DNA from: Streptococcus porcinus
Lineage (GTDB): Bacteria > Bacillota > Bacilli > Lactobacillales > Streptococcaceae
DNA length: 64,000 bases
Assembly: GCF_900475415.1 (NCBI RefSeq)
Contig: NZ_LS483388.1
Span: forward strand, 139,501-203,500
Direction: 5' to 3'
Below are positions 29,553-38,097 of the stretch, in pieces; the first letter of the stretch is position 1; each line of letters starts with the position of its first letter. The notes under the pieces were generated by a model that did not search any database, had not been told where the DNA came from, and saw only the letters and a list, made by a program, of their open reading frames with translations. A program made the translations under genes and the position numbers.

Positions 29553-30413
29553 ATGAAAGTAAGCATGTTATCTCTCTTAAAAGAGGCGCAAAAGCAACAT
29601 TTTGCGGTTCCAGCCATGAACTTCATTGACTTTTCAAGTGCAAAGGCATATCTAGAAGCTAGTCAAGAAAAGGGACTGCCTCTTATCCTTGCTTTTGCTC
29701 AGACTCACAATAATTGGCTGGCTTTAGAGGATGCGGCTATGATAGGACGGTATATCCAAGAAAAAGCCAGTACGCCTATAGTTCTACATTTAGATCACGG
29801 TCAAGATTTGGACTTTATTAAAAGAGCTATTAATTTAGGATTTAATTCCGTGATGATTGATGCTTCCATGCAAACCTTTGATGACAATGTCAGTCTGACA
29901 AGAGAAGTGGTTAACTATGCTCATGCTAGGGGTGTTGACGTCGAAGCTGAAATAGGTTTTGTAGGAGCTAATGAAAATTTGGAAAACCATCAGGTTATAG
30001 AGTCCATATATACAAGTTTAGAGGATGCACAAACATTCTATCAAAAGACGCATGTTGACAGTTTAGCTATCTCTATTGGAACCGCTCATGGCATTTATAA
30101 TGGAACCCCTGAAATTAATTTTGAAAGGTTAGCACAAATTTCTAGTCAACTTCCTATTCCTCTTGTTTTACATGGAGGTTCCTCTTCAGGTGATGCTAAC
30201 TTGAAGAGGTGCGCGCGTGAAGGCATTGCCAAAATCAATATTTTTTCCGATGTTATTACTGCGGCATTTGCCTATCAACAAAAGCATCAAGTTAAAGACT
30301 ATCCAAACCTACAACAAGGAATGCAAAGGGCAATGAAAGAAGTCCTACTCCATTATTATGATGTTTTTGAAACCAAGGAGGTTTTGAGTGATGAAAGCAA
30401 GTGTCAATCCTAA
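29553..30413 (+). CDS. Class II ketose-bisphosphate aldolase (Fba/GatY/KbaY family)
   Basis: A 286-residue zinc-dependent aldolase. LHLDHGQDLDFI holds the catalytic aspartate and a zinc histidine, VEAEIGFVG a further conserved segment, and VLHGGSSSGD the phosphate-binding loop. The frame is open from 29502, but ATG 29553 directly follows the IIB stop and gives the normal N-terminus KVSMLSLLKEAQKQ. It probably cleaves a phosphorylated ketose to dihydroxyacetone phosphate and an aldehyde. It is not the housekeeping glycolytic enzyme, because it sits inside a PTS operon. Fructose, tagatose or shorter sugars are all possible substrates. Confidence 0.88.
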   Translation: MKVSMLSLLKEAQKQHFAVPAMNFIDFSSAKAYLEASQEKGLPLILAFAQTHNNWLALEDAAMIGRYIQEKASTPIVLHLDHGQDLDFIKRAINLGFNSVMIDASMQTFDDNVSLTREVVNYAHARGVDVEAEIGFVGANENLENHQVIESIYTSLEDAQTFYQKTHVDSLAISIGTAHGIYNGTPEINFERLAQISSQLPIPLVLHGGSSSGDANLKRCAREGIAKINIFSDVITAAFAYQQKHQVKDYPNLQQGMQRAMKEVLLHYYDVFETKEVLSDESKCQS

Positions 30414-31077
30414 TTTTTTCGTCTTTAATCCCAAATCTTATCTTTATGGACAGGAACTTTTGGAGCTCGCATTAATAGCAGATCAATTAGCAGATAAAGA
30501 TGTCAGTATTTTTGTAACAGCACCATATACAGATTTGGGCCAGTTGGTTGAGCATACAGAGAATATCATTGTCACAGCTCAGCATTTAGATGGTATCTCT
30601 CCAGGGAGAGGTATGGGAGCTGTTTTGCCGGACGCCTTAGTACAGGTTGGTGTCAAAGCGGTTTTCTTAAATCATGCGGAACACCCTATGACTTTGAGCC
30701 AACTTAGCAGAGCTTTAACTATTTGCCAAAAAAAGGAGATTGTCTCTATTGTTTGTGCAGACTCTGTTGAAGAAGCTCGTGCGATAGCAGTCTTAAAACC
30801 AGATATAATCTTGTGTGAACCAACAGAACTCATTGGAACGGGAAAAACAAGTGGTAACGACTATATTGAAGAAACAAATAAAGCCATTAAGGAGCTTCAT
30901 CCAGAATGTTTGGTTATGCAGGCGGCAGGCATCAGTAGTGCTGGAGATGTTTACCAAACCATATTAGCAGGTGCGGACGGGACAGGTTGTACGAGTGGGA
31001 TTGTTAAAGCTGACAATCCAAAACAGATGTTAATTGATATGGTTAAAGCTGTCAAAACAGCAATTCAAGAAAGGTAG
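30391..31077 (+). CDS. Triosephosphate isomerase homologue, archaeal-type short form
   Basis: A 228-residue TIM barrel. Catalytic residues can be placed: lysine in NPKSY, histidine in FLNHAEHPM and glutamate in CEPTELIGTG, with phosphate-loop segments QAAGISSAGD and GADGTGCTSG. The short length and the NHAE and EPTELIGTG motifs are like archaeal TIMs rather than the usual 250-residue bacterial enzyme. It overlaps the aldolase gene by 23 bases; GTG 30388 is an alternative start behind AAGGAGG. It could isomerise dihydroxyacetone phosphate from the aldolase, or a four-carbon phosphate as in erythritol-type pathways. Confidence 0.85.
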   Translation: MKASVNPNFFVFNPKSYLYGQELLELALIADQLADKDVSIFVTAPYTDLGQLVEHTENIIVTAQHLDGISPGRGMGAVLPDALVQVGVKAVFLNHAEHPMTLSQLSRALTICQKKEIVSIVCADSVEEARAIAVLKPDIILCEPTELIGTGKTSGNDYIEETNKAIKELHPECLVMQAAGISSAGDVYQTILAGADGTGCTSGIVKADNPKQMLIDMVKAVKTAIQER

Positions 31078-31084
31078 GCGAAAA

Positions 31085-31606
31085 ATGACGGTTTATCAAT
31101 CTCAATTTAGTCTTAATACTCATGCACAGCGAGATTCTTATTTTGATGTGACCTCCCAAGTGAGAACAGTTCTAGCAGAAAGTCATATTCAAAATGGAAT
31201 GGTCTATGTGACGACACCACATACAACTTGTGCGATTTTCTTTGAGGAATGGACGCATGATAGTGATACGAATGGAGATGATTTTCTTAATTTAGACTTA
31301 TCAAAAGCCTTAGAGAGAATTTTTCCTCCCCACACTTCTTCAGAAACCTATCATTATCCTGGGGAAGCCCATTATCGCGCTGTTGAATCCTGGCCCAATC
31401 CGGAACAATGGCTACCAGGGGGAGATCGTAGAGCATTATGGAATGCTGATGCCCATCTTAAAGCTAGCCTGATTGGAGCAAGTGAGATGGTTCCGGTAAG
31501 GAAAAACAGCTTAGCCATCGGTAAAACGGGATACATTTATTTTGTTGACTTTGATCGAACACGCGAAAGAGAACGGCGTGTTCAGGTAACCATCATTGGT
31601 GATTAA
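31085..31606 (+). CDS. yjbQ: YjbQ/UPF0047 family protein
   Basis: A 173-residue protein of the YjbQ family, recognised by the conserved VTTPHTTCAIFFEE and the GDRRALWNAD and KTGYIYFVDFDR regions; histidines and an acidic patch suggest a metal site. E. coli YjbQ has weak thiamine-phosphate synthase activity in vitro, but the true function is unsettled. ATG 31085 follows AGG just after the TIM gene; the frame open from 31034 overlaps it without support. Being last in a sugar PTS operon suggests it acts on a phosphorylated intermediate. Confidence 0.85.
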   Translation: MTVYQSQFSLNTHAQRDSYFDVTSQVRTVLAESHIQNGMVYVTTPHTTCAIFFEEWTHDSDTNGDDFLNLDLSKALERIFPPHTSSETYHYPGEAHYRAVESWPNPEQWLPGGDRRALWNADAHLKASLIGASEMVPVRKNSLAIGKTGYIYFVDFDRTRERERRVQVTIIGD

Positions 31607-31635
31607 AAAGTAGATTGGTCTTCCATCTACTTTTT
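31605..31635 (+). terminator. Terminator of galactitol-type PTS operon 1
   Basis: An 11-bp perfect stem AAAAAGTAGAT (31605-31615) with ATCTACTTTTT (31625-31635), 9-base loop, overlapping the stop codon of the YjbQ gene. Confidence 0.88.
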
Positions 31636-31673
31636 CTTTGTGTTATGATATGAAAAAGCAATTGGAGGTCACT

Positions 31674-32699
31674 ATGATTAAAACAGTTGGAATTGTTAGT
31701 CTTTCAAGTGGTATTCTAGGGGAAAAGTTAGTTAAGCATGAGTTGGATCTTGGTCTTAAACGTCTTAAAGATTATGGATTAGAAGTTAAGTTCTTGCCTA
31801 ATGCTTTAAAAGGCTTGGATTATCTTAAGAAACATCCCAAAGGGCGTGCAGACGACCTTATCCAAGCTTTTAAAGATGAAGACATTGATTTGATTCTTTG
31901 CGCTATTGGTGGAGATGATACTTACCGTCTCTTGCCTTATTTGTTTGCTAATCAGGAACTAGAACAGGTGGTGAAACAAAAAGTATTTCTGGGTTTTTCT
32001 GATACGACAATCAATCATCTGATGCTTCATAAAGTTGGTATCAAAACTTTTTATGGACAATCCTTTCTTGCGGATATTTGTGAACTAGACAAGGAAATGT
32101 TACCTTATACAGAGCATTATTTTAGAGAGCTTTTACAAACAGGAAGGATTTCAGAGATTCGACCAAGTCACACTTGGTATGAGGAGAGAAATGACTTTAG
32201 TAACAATGCCCTAGGTACGCAACGAATTGCTCACACGAATTTAGGCTTTGAATTGCTCAAAGGAAAGTCAAAATTTTCCGGTGAGATATTAGGAGGCTGC
32301 TTAGAGTCTCTTTATGACATCTTTGACAATAGCCGCTATAAGGATAGTGCGGAGCTGTGCAAAAGGTATCAGCTCTTTCCTTCTCTAGAAGAGTGGCGGG
32401 GAAAGATTCTCTTTCTCGAAACTAGTGAAGAAAAACCTAGTCCTAAACAGCATCGTCAGATGTTAGAAAAACTAAAAGAGACAGGAATTTTTAGTGTTAT
32501 TAATGGCTTATTGGTTGGTAAACCTCAGGACGAGTGTCACTATGAAGCCTATAAAGAAAATCTGTTAGAAATTATCGATATAGAGATTCCAATAGTCTAC
32601 AATCTCAATATAGGACACGCTACCCCACGTGCTATTTTGCCATTTGGTTATATAGCTGATATTGATGTAGAAGAGCAAATTATTAGATTTAGATACTAA
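31674..32699 (+). CDS. S66-family peptidase (LD-carboxypeptidase/MccF-like)
   Basis: A 341-residue serine peptidase of family S66. The nucleophile-elbow region is ILCAIGGDDTYRLLPYL, where MccF-like members have GGDDS/T; the usual nucleophile serine may lie in FLGFSDTTINHLM. C-terminal NIGHATPRAILPFG contains the conserved histidine of the charge relay. Family members trim LD-peptides of peptidoglycan or detoxify microcin C-like compounds. ATG 31674 has GGAGG 5 nt upstream. Single-gene unit between two terminators. Self-immunity versus wall recycling cannot be settled here. Confidence 0.85.
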   Translation: MIKTVGIVSLSSGILGEKLVKHELDLGLKRLKDYGLEVKFLPNALKGLDYLKKHPKGRADDLIQAFKDEDIDLILCAIGGDDTYRLLPYLFANQELEQVVKQKVFLGFSDTTINHLMLHKVGIKTFYGQSFLADICELDKEMLPYTEHYFRELLQTGRISEIRPSHTWYEERNDFSNNALGTQRIAHTNLGFELLKGKSKFSGEILGGCLESLYDIFDNSRYKDSAELCKRYQLFPSLEEWRGKILFLETSEEKPSPKQHRQMLEKLKETGIFSVINGLLVGKPQDECHYEAYKENLLEIIDIEIPIVYNLNIGHATPRAILPFGYIADIDVEEQIIRFRY

Positions 32700-32721
32700 A
32701 AAAGCCCAGGCGGGCTTTTTT
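32698..32721. terminator. Bidirectional terminator
   Basis: AAAAAAGCCC (32698-32707), loop AGGC, GGGCTTTTTT (32712-32721), at the convergent ends of the S66 peptidase and anti-sigma genes. Confidence 0.9.
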
Positions 32722-33671
32722 TACTTGGTATCTAATTTGTAATACTCTTGATTTTCGATGCTAGCACCAATGCTTGAGGCATATATCCATTTTTGTTCAT
32801 TGAGAGCTTTAAAATCTTCTGACTTTCCTGTTAGAATCATGCCAGAAAAAGTGAGTTGGTCGCTACTTTTAACTTTTTTGGATTTTTTAAAGTATTTTTT
32901 CAAGTCCGAATAGATATCAATCCGGCCAATAGAGATTTTAGATCCGTTTTGATAGACTTTCTTCACATTTTGAAGAAAAAGGTGGGGTGATTCTAAATTT
33001 TCAGGATTAGTCCCAAATTGGTAAGCAGTTGACCACTGCGAAGTGTCTAGTTTGGTGTAAGTTCCAATCCAAAACCAATTTTGTTTGATTGTCTTAGGAA
33101 TCTTCTTTTTAATTTCTTGATAGGTATATGGTCTGTCAAAGGTTATGGCTACTTCAATAAGCCGATTGTTTATTTTACTCACTTGTTTAAGATCTTGACT
33201 TGGATTTGTTTTGATATCACTTTTAGTAAAGCGAACATGTGTATTGTAAAATTGTGGAATTTTTTGTCGGGTTCCTCGGTCATAGAGACCATTTTTGGAT
33301 GAGAAAGCATCTCCTGGCGCAGAGTCATAGGTTCCTGTTAAATTATAATAAGCTTCATAGGGAGAGTAAGGGACCGGTATGCCAGCTAAATCTTTAAAGC
33401 GATCGGCATGAATTTTACCAGTGAATTGACCACTTGGAAAATAGTAAAGACTATCGTAAGAAATATTTGGATAGGCGATTTGTGCTAATTGTTCATAGTC
33501 TTCATAAATTTTTTGCCCATTCTTAGCTGTCAAACTGCTCAGCCCTTTAAAAGATAGGGCTAAGGCAAGCAGACAAGCTAAGAGACTGAAAAGGCTGGTT
33601 TTTAGGAAGGTCGTTCTTCGGCGTTTTTTGGCTAGTTTAGCTAAAGGGTCATTTGTTTTTAAGGTGGTCAT
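32721..33671 (-). CDS. Anti-sigma factor (Sigma_reg_N/Sigma_reg_C type)
   Basis: A 316-residue single-pass membrane protein. A short basic cytosolic N-terminus (KLAKKRRRTTF) comes before one transmembrane helix (about 25-45) and a large extracellular domain. It resembles the sigma-factor regulator family with N- and C-terminal sigma_reg domains. It starts within the 3' end of the sigma gene (23-base overlap) behind AAAGGAT, which fits a sigma/anti-sigma pair made in balanced amounts. The expected role is to hold the sigma factor at the membrane until an envelope signal arrives. Stimulus and regulon are unknown. Confidence 0.8.
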   Translation of the reverse strand: MTTLKTNDPLAKLAKKRRRTTFLKTSLFSLLACLLALALSFKGLSSLTAKNGQKIYEDYEQLAQIAYPNISYDSLYYFPSGQFTGKIHADRFKDLAGIPVPYSPYEAYYNLTGTYDSAPGDAFSSKNGLYDRGTRQKIPQFYNTHVRFTKSDIKTNPSQDLKQVSKINNRLIEVAITFDRPYTYQEIKKKIPKTIKQNWFWIGTYTKLDTSQWSTAYQFGTNPENLESPHLFLQNVKKVYQNGSKISIGRIDIYSDLKKYFKKSKKVKSSDQLTFSGMILTGKSEDFKALNEQKWIYASSIGASIENQEYYKLDTK

Positions 33672-34125
33672 TTGAATATCCTTTCATTTGTAATTGTTTT
33701 CTGAGAAGGTGTCGTGTCCGCATTAATCGGATTTTAATATTGCTTTGGGAATAACCTGTAATAGTTGCTATTTCTTTAACTGAAAATCCCTGAAAATAGT
33801 AGAGATCTAAAAGTAGTCGTGATTTTTGGCTGAGCTGACTGATGGCTTCATACAAGTCATCATAATTTTCCAAGTCGTAGAGTGTGACTGCTTGTTGGGA
33901 AAAGAAGTCTCTTTGAAGTAAATCATAGTAGCGTTTATCGCGCCGATAAAGATCAATGTAGCGACGTATGGCTGTGCGGTACATCCAAGCTCGGATTTTC
34001 TCCAAAGGTATAGAATAATTACATTCAAGCATTTGAAGGAAAACATCTTGAGTAACATCTTGAGCACGGTGGGGTGAAATCCCAGAATTGACCAAATAGG
34101 TGATAATTTCTTGAGCGTAATCCAT
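33649..34125 (-). CDS. RNA polymerase sigma factor, ECF-like sigma-70 family
   Basis: A sigma factor of at least 158 residues. Region 2 spans the QDVTQDVFLQML helix and AWMYRTAIRRYIDLYRRDKRY; region 4 has FSVKEIATITGYSQSNIKIR. Regions 1 and 3 are missing, as in ECF sigmas. The coordinates use the first ATG, but AAGGAGG (complement of 34164-34170) lies 38 bases away from it and exactly 8 bases before an in-frame ATT at 34155. Starting there would add IELDAYEKEL to the protein, so ATT initiation is a real possibility. It is co-transcribed with the anti-sigma gene. CPBP-type proteases lie divergently next door. Confidence 0.85.
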   Translation of the reverse strand: MDYAQEIITYLVNSGISPHRAQDVTQDVFLQMLECNYSIPLEKIRAWMYRTAIRRYIDLYRRDKRYYDLLQRDFFSQQAVTLYDLENYDDLYEAISQLSQKSRLLLDLYYFQGFSVKEIATITGYSQSNIKIRLMRTRHLLRKQLQMKGYSNDHLKNK

Positions 34126-34321
34126 TAGCTCTTTCTCATAAGCATCTAATTCAATAACAATATCCTCCTTACATCACCTTTTTTCTATTCACTAGTATAA
34201 CGAATGAAAGTAATGGATGGTTACATTTTATCAAAACTATTTTAAAAGGGGATTGAATAGCATTGTCAATCTTATATTATTAATTTATAATGAAAATAAG
34301 TTTAGAATTAAGGAGATGGAC

Positions 34322-35269
34322 ATGATTAAAAAACACATTTTAGAAGTCCAAACGGAGCGTTATCAAAAACTACCCACTTGGCTGATGATTCTAGTGGCCT
34401 GTGCGATGGTTTATGCTTTCTTTATTGTAGGGAGTCTCGTTGCAGAAGCGTTTTTGAAAATGGTGATGACTTTGGCTATGTTACTGACTTCAGAAGTTAA
34501 AACTGATATTGAAACTTTTTATCAAAATCCCTTAATAGAATTAGCCATCTTTCCTTTTATCAGCTTAAGTCTGTTTGCTTGGGTTAAGTGGTATGAAAAA
34601 AGGCCTATTAAAAGTCTTGGATTCTTTAAAGGCCAAGTTTTTATCGAAATAGCTAAAGGTTGGCTTATAGGAACCGTGCTGTTGTCTATAACCCTTGCTT
34701 TAAGTTGTCTATTAGGGGGACTGGAGTTCCATTCATTTGGTTTTTCTTTTAAGACACTAGAATTCTTAGTTTTTAGTATTCCATTGTGGCTTCTTCAAAG
34801 CGGAACAGAAGAGCTATTAACACGAGGTTGGCTATTACCCATTCTTGCAAAGAGGACACATTTGGTGATCGCAATAATTGTCTCAAGTAGTCTGTTTGGG
34901 ATTATGCATTTGGGTAATGATAATATTAACGTTTATTCGGTACTCAGTATTATTGTGGTAGGCATTTTCCTTGCTTTATACATGCTTAAGACTGATAATA
35001 TTTGGGGTGTAGCTGGGATTCATGGTGCTTGGAATTTCACTCAGGGTAATATCTTTGGGATTTCTGTTAGTGGTACCGAAGCAGGGCCATCGCTTATGTA
35101 TTTTGGTCAAAAAGCGGGAGCCCCTGATTGGATTTCGGGTGGGGCTTTTGGAATAGAGGGGAGTTTTCTAGCTACTCTTGTTCTCCTAGTTGCTACTGTC
35201 TACATGGCTTGGCAATTAATCCAAGAAAAAAAGAGCTCAAACTCTGAGATTTCTTTGGAAAATAGCTGA
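34322..35269 (+). CDS. CPBP-family intramembrane metalloprotease
   Basis: A 315-residue polytopic membrane protein with about eight hydrophobic segments. The CPBP motifs are SGTEELLTRGWLLP (glutamate pair, then Arg), GIMHLGND and AGIHGAWNFTQGN (metal-binding histidines). The frame opens at 34217, but AAGGAG lies 6 nt before ATG 34322. Bacterial members are linked to bacteriocin self-immunity or surface-protein maturation. It is divergent from the sigma/anti-sigma pair, and cleavage of the anti-sigma factor is a tempting but unproven idea. A terminator follows. Confidence 0.85.
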   Translation: MIKKHILEVQTERYQKLPTWLMILVACAMVYAFFIVGSLVAEAFLKMVMTLAMLLTSEVKTDIETFYQNPLIELAIFPFISLSLFAWVKWYEKRPIKSLGFFKGQVFIEIAKGWLIGTVLLSITLALSCLLGGLEFHSFGFSFKTLEFLVFSIPLWLLQSGTEELLTRGWLLPILAKRTHLVIAIIVSSSLFGIMHLGNDNINVYSVLSIIVVGIFLALYMLKTDNIWGVAGIHGAWNFTQGNIFGISVSGTEAGPSLMYFGQKAGAPDWISGGAFGIEGSFLATLVLLVATVYMAWQLIQEKKSSNSEISLENS

Positions 35270-35280
35270 GCAAACACTTT

Positions 35281-35301
35281 AAGCCCGTAAGGGCTTTTTT
35301 T
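35281..35301 (+). terminator. Terminator after the CPBP gene
   Basis: Stem AAGCCC (35281-35286), loop GTAA, GGGCTT (35291-35296), then T-run. Confidence 0.88.
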
Positions 35302-35302
35302 G

Positions 35303-35322
35303 ATGACATTTGTCATATGACA
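35303..35322. promoter_or_regulatory. Overlapping palindromes upstream of the ABC/two-component operon
   Basis: ATGACA-TT-TGTCAT (35303-35316) overlaps the perfect palindrome TGTCATATGACA (35311-35322); another ATGAC follows at 35325. This gives several helically phased half-sites about 80 bases before the ATPase gene. They may bind the NarL-type regulator encoded at the end of the operon. The exact promoter is unclear (candidate -10 TACTAT at 35336). Confidence 0.45.
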
Positions 35323-35402
35323 TCATGACTTTTTGTACTATATTCCTTGGAGTAATTCCCTTATAGTTAAACTATCAAAAGGATGTAGGAAAGAAGGCAA
35401 GT

Positions 35403-36281
35403 ATGATTAACGTCGAAAAAATCACTAAAGTGATTAAGGGTAAAGACACTTTAAAGAATATTTCTTTTAAGGTTGAAGAAGGCGAATGTGTCGCCTTAAT
35501 CGGGCCAAATGGAGCAGGTAAGTCAACACTGATTGGGACCATGTTGGGTGATAAGAAAATCAATCAGGGCAAGATTAGCATTCAATCAAAGAATCCTAAG
35601 GACCCTGTTGTGAAAGAAAAAATTGCTGTCTTACAACAAGATAATACCATTCCTAATAATCTTAAGGTAAAAGAGCTAATTGCCTTCTTTAAAGATATTG
35701 CGACTAATCCTTTATCTCTTCAAGAAATTGATGCTTTACTTGGCTTTGATGAGCAACAAAAAAACCTTCTTGCTGAAAAGCTATCTGGTGGGCAAAGAAG
35801 GTTACTATCATTTGTGCTCATTCTGATTGGTCAAGCAGATATTCTCTTCTTAGATGAACCAACAGCAGGCATGGATACGTCAACCCGCAAACGCTTTTGG
35901 GAAATCATTGCTGATTTAAAAGGACAGGGAAAGACTATCTTTTACACCAGTCATTATATTGAAGAAGTGGAACATACTGCTGAACGGATTTTAATTTTAC
36001 ATCAAGGAAAATTATTGAAGGATACCAGTCCTTATGCTTTGGGCAATGAGGAAATGGAGAAAGAAATTACCTTGCCACGCAAATATGAGCATTTACTCGA
36101 GCCTTCACCATTGATTGATCAACTTACCCTCAAAAAAGAAAGTTTGCAGTTTAGAACTAAGGATATAGCTCAGCTATGGCCCAAATTAGAAGTGGCAGGA
36201 GTTAGTATCCAAGAAATTCAAATTCAAAATAAGTCGCTTCTAGATAGTTTATTTGCACAAACACAAGGAGAAAGAGAATGA
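35403..36281 (+). CDS. ABC transporter ATP-binding protein
   Basis: A 292-residue ABC-2-type ATPase. It has Walker A GPNGAGKST, Q-loop VLQQDNTIP, signature KLSGGQRRLLSF, Walker B ILFLDEPTAGMD and switch histidine in YTSHY. The C-terminal 80 residues form an accessory domain, as in drug or bacteriocin exporters of the CcmA/NatA type. The permease ATG overlaps its stop (ATGA). With the permease, kinase and regulator it forms a four-gene unit like those that sense and export membrane-active compounds. The substrate is not known. Confidence 0.9.
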   Translation: MINVEKITKVIKGKDTLKNISFKVEEGECVALIGPNGAGKSTLIGTMLGDKKINQGKISIQSKNPKDPVVKEKIAVLQQDNTIPNNLKVKELIAFFKDIATNPLSLQEIDALLGFDEQQKNLLAEKLSGGQRRLLSFVLILIGQADILFLDEPTAGMDTSTRKRFWEIIADLKGQGKTIFYTSHYIEEVEHTAERILILHQGKLLKDTSPYALGNEEMEKEITLPRKYEHLLEPSPLIDQLTLKKESLQFRTKDIAQLWPKLEVAGVSIQEIQIQNKSLLDSLFAQTQGERE

Positions 36282-37012
36282 AAGCATTATTAAAAATTGA
36301 GTGGATTAAGTTATGGCGTGAGTGGCCAACCTTCATTTTAGCTATTGGTATGCCGGTCGGCTTCTTCTTATTCTACTCAGGAATGACCATGTCACCTGAT
36401 CCTAAACTTCAAAAAGAATTTATCCAATCTTATATGTTGACCATGACCGCATTTTCCATGTCTAGTTTCGGCTTTTTTTCATTTCCTTCTATGTTATTTG
36501 AGGATCGAAAGAATCACTGGTTACTTTATTTGGAACATGCCAATGTTAATATGTTGCAATACTATCTATCGAAAATTGTTAGAGTTTATATTAGTTTTAC
36601 CTGTTCCATTCTAGCCACGTTTATGATTGCAAAAATGTTCAGAGGTGTTGAGATGTCTTTGGAACAATGGCTTGGTTCAACTATTTTACTTCTCATTTCA
36701 GGCTTGGTCTTTTTAGCCATGGGACTCTTGATTGCTCAGATTCCTTCCCCTCAATTGATGTCCATTGTTGGGAATGTTGTTTTTCTATTGTTAGCCATCA
36801 TTGGGGGGTCATGGATGCCTATTTCCGTTTTTCCTAAATGGATGCAATACATCTCTAAGTTGACACCAACTTACCATGTCAATCAGATGGTTACAAAATT
36901 TGCAGAAAAGACTCAATTGAAATGGCAGTCCTTGCTTATTGTCTTTGCCTATGCCATAATAATGATGATAATAGCGCTAGTAATTAAACAAAGGAGAGAA
37001 GTATCGGTATGA
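36278..37012 (+). CDS. ABC-2 type transporter permease
   Basis: A 244-residue integral membrane protein with six hydrophobic segments (about 18-38, 52-75, 100-120, 135-160, 165-187, 218-238), the ABC-2 permease layout. The motif PTYHVNQMVTKF lies before the last helix. It overlaps both neighbours by 4 bases, so translation is coupled with the ATPase upstream and the kinase downstream. Confidence 0.88.
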   Translation: MKALLKIEWIKLWREWPTFILAIGMPVGFFLFYSGMTMSPDPKLQKEFIQSYMLTMTAFSMSSFGFFSFPSMLFEDRKNHWLLYLEHANVNMLQYYLSKIVRVYISFTCSILATFMIAKMFRGVEMSLEQWLGSTILLLISGLVFLAMGLLIAQIPSPQLMSIVGNVVFLLLAIIGGSWMPISVFPKWMQYISKLTPTYHVNQMVTKFAEKTQLKWQSLLIVFAYAIIMMIIALVIKQRREVSV

Positions 37013-38094
37013 TTTTAAAATGGCAGTGGGAACATCCTCTCTATTATGTCTCCTTAGTTTTCATGATATTCCCATTTGGTGGTATCTTCTTTTTTGGATA
37101 CCCTTTGTGGACATTGCCATTTTCTCTCTTATTTTTATTTGCTTATCTTTTTATTGTTCACGAAAAGAAGGGCTGGCTGACTAACCTTTTTTGGGTTTAC
37201 ATGCTAATCTATATTACCTACATGTCCTTATTTATCAACAGTGGCATGATTTGGTTATTCTTTTATCTAAATAACCTCTTTGTTTATCGTTTACGAGACA
37301 ATTTTAAAAGTTTCCGTTTTTTTTCTTATGTTGCAGCCACACTAATTGTAGTTTTATATGTTTTTCTAAAAGGATATGACGTCACAACCCAAGTTCTAGC
37401 CCTGGTCGCGCCAATTCTCAACTTTTCTATACTTATTTTCTGGACTCTGGAACGTAAACGTGAAGAAGCCAATGAAGTCCTTATGGAGAAAAATAGATCC
37501 ATTAATTTGCTTTTGGCTGAGAATGAGCGTAATCGCATCAGTCAAGATTTACACGATACCTTAGGTCACGTCTTTGTTATGCTGACGGTCAAGGCTGATT
37601 TAATCCAAACGCTTTTGGATCATGGTGAAATTGCCAAGGCGCAAAAGGAAGTAGTTGACTTACAGAAAATTACTAAAAATGCGACTAAAGATGTCAGACA
37701 AATGGTGGAAAGTCTCAAGGACCATAAAATTAGCCAAGAATTGGTAGTCATTTCTAATATGTTAGAATTAGCGGGAATCAATCTCCAAATAAAAGGTGAC
37801 AAAGTGGCGGAGTCATTTCCTATAGACATACAAAACAAACTAAGTATGATGCTCAGAGAATTAATTAATAATCTTATGAAACATAGTCAAGCTAAAAAAT
37901 GCCAGCTTGTCTTCAGTCGAACTGAAAAAACCTATACTCTCAATTATCAAGATGATGGTATTGGTTTTTCAGACATTAATGGTCGAGAATTACATAGTAT
38001 TAAAGACCGTTTGGTTCCTTTGAGGGGACAGCTAGCGATAAGTTCAGTCAAAAATCCAACTCAAATAAGCATTATAATCCCTTCAAAGGAGTAA
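37009..38094 (+). CDS. Sensor histidine kinase, DesK/LiaS-like (HisKA_3)
   Basis: A 361-residue kinase with five to six N-terminal transmembrane segments (to about residue 145) and no large external domain, like thermosensor DesK. A short coiled coil then leads into the HisKA_3 dimerisation helix, with the phospho-histidine in RISQDLHDTLGH. The HATPase domain has LRELINNLMKHSQA and YQDDGIGF. It overlaps the permease gene by 4 bases. It probably senses membrane state or the transporter itself. Confidence 0.88.
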   Translation: MILKWQWEHPLYYVSLVFMIFPFGGIFFFGYPLWTLPFSLLFLFAYLFIVHEKKGWLTNLFWVYMLIYITYMSLFINSGMIWLFFYLNNLFVYRLRDNFKSFRFFSYVAATLIVVLYVFLKGYDVTTQVLALVAPILNFSILIFWTLERKREEANEVLMEKNRSINLLLAENERNRISQDLHDTLGHVFVMLTVKADLIQTLLDHGEIAKAQKEVVDLQKITKNATKDVRQMVESLKDHKISQELVVISNMLELAGINLQIKGDKVAESFPIDIQNKLSMMLRELINNLMKHSQAKKCQLVFSRTEKTYTLNYQDDGIGFSDINGRELHSIKDRLVPLRGQLAISSVKNPTQISIIIPSKE

Positions 38095-38097
38095 AAG

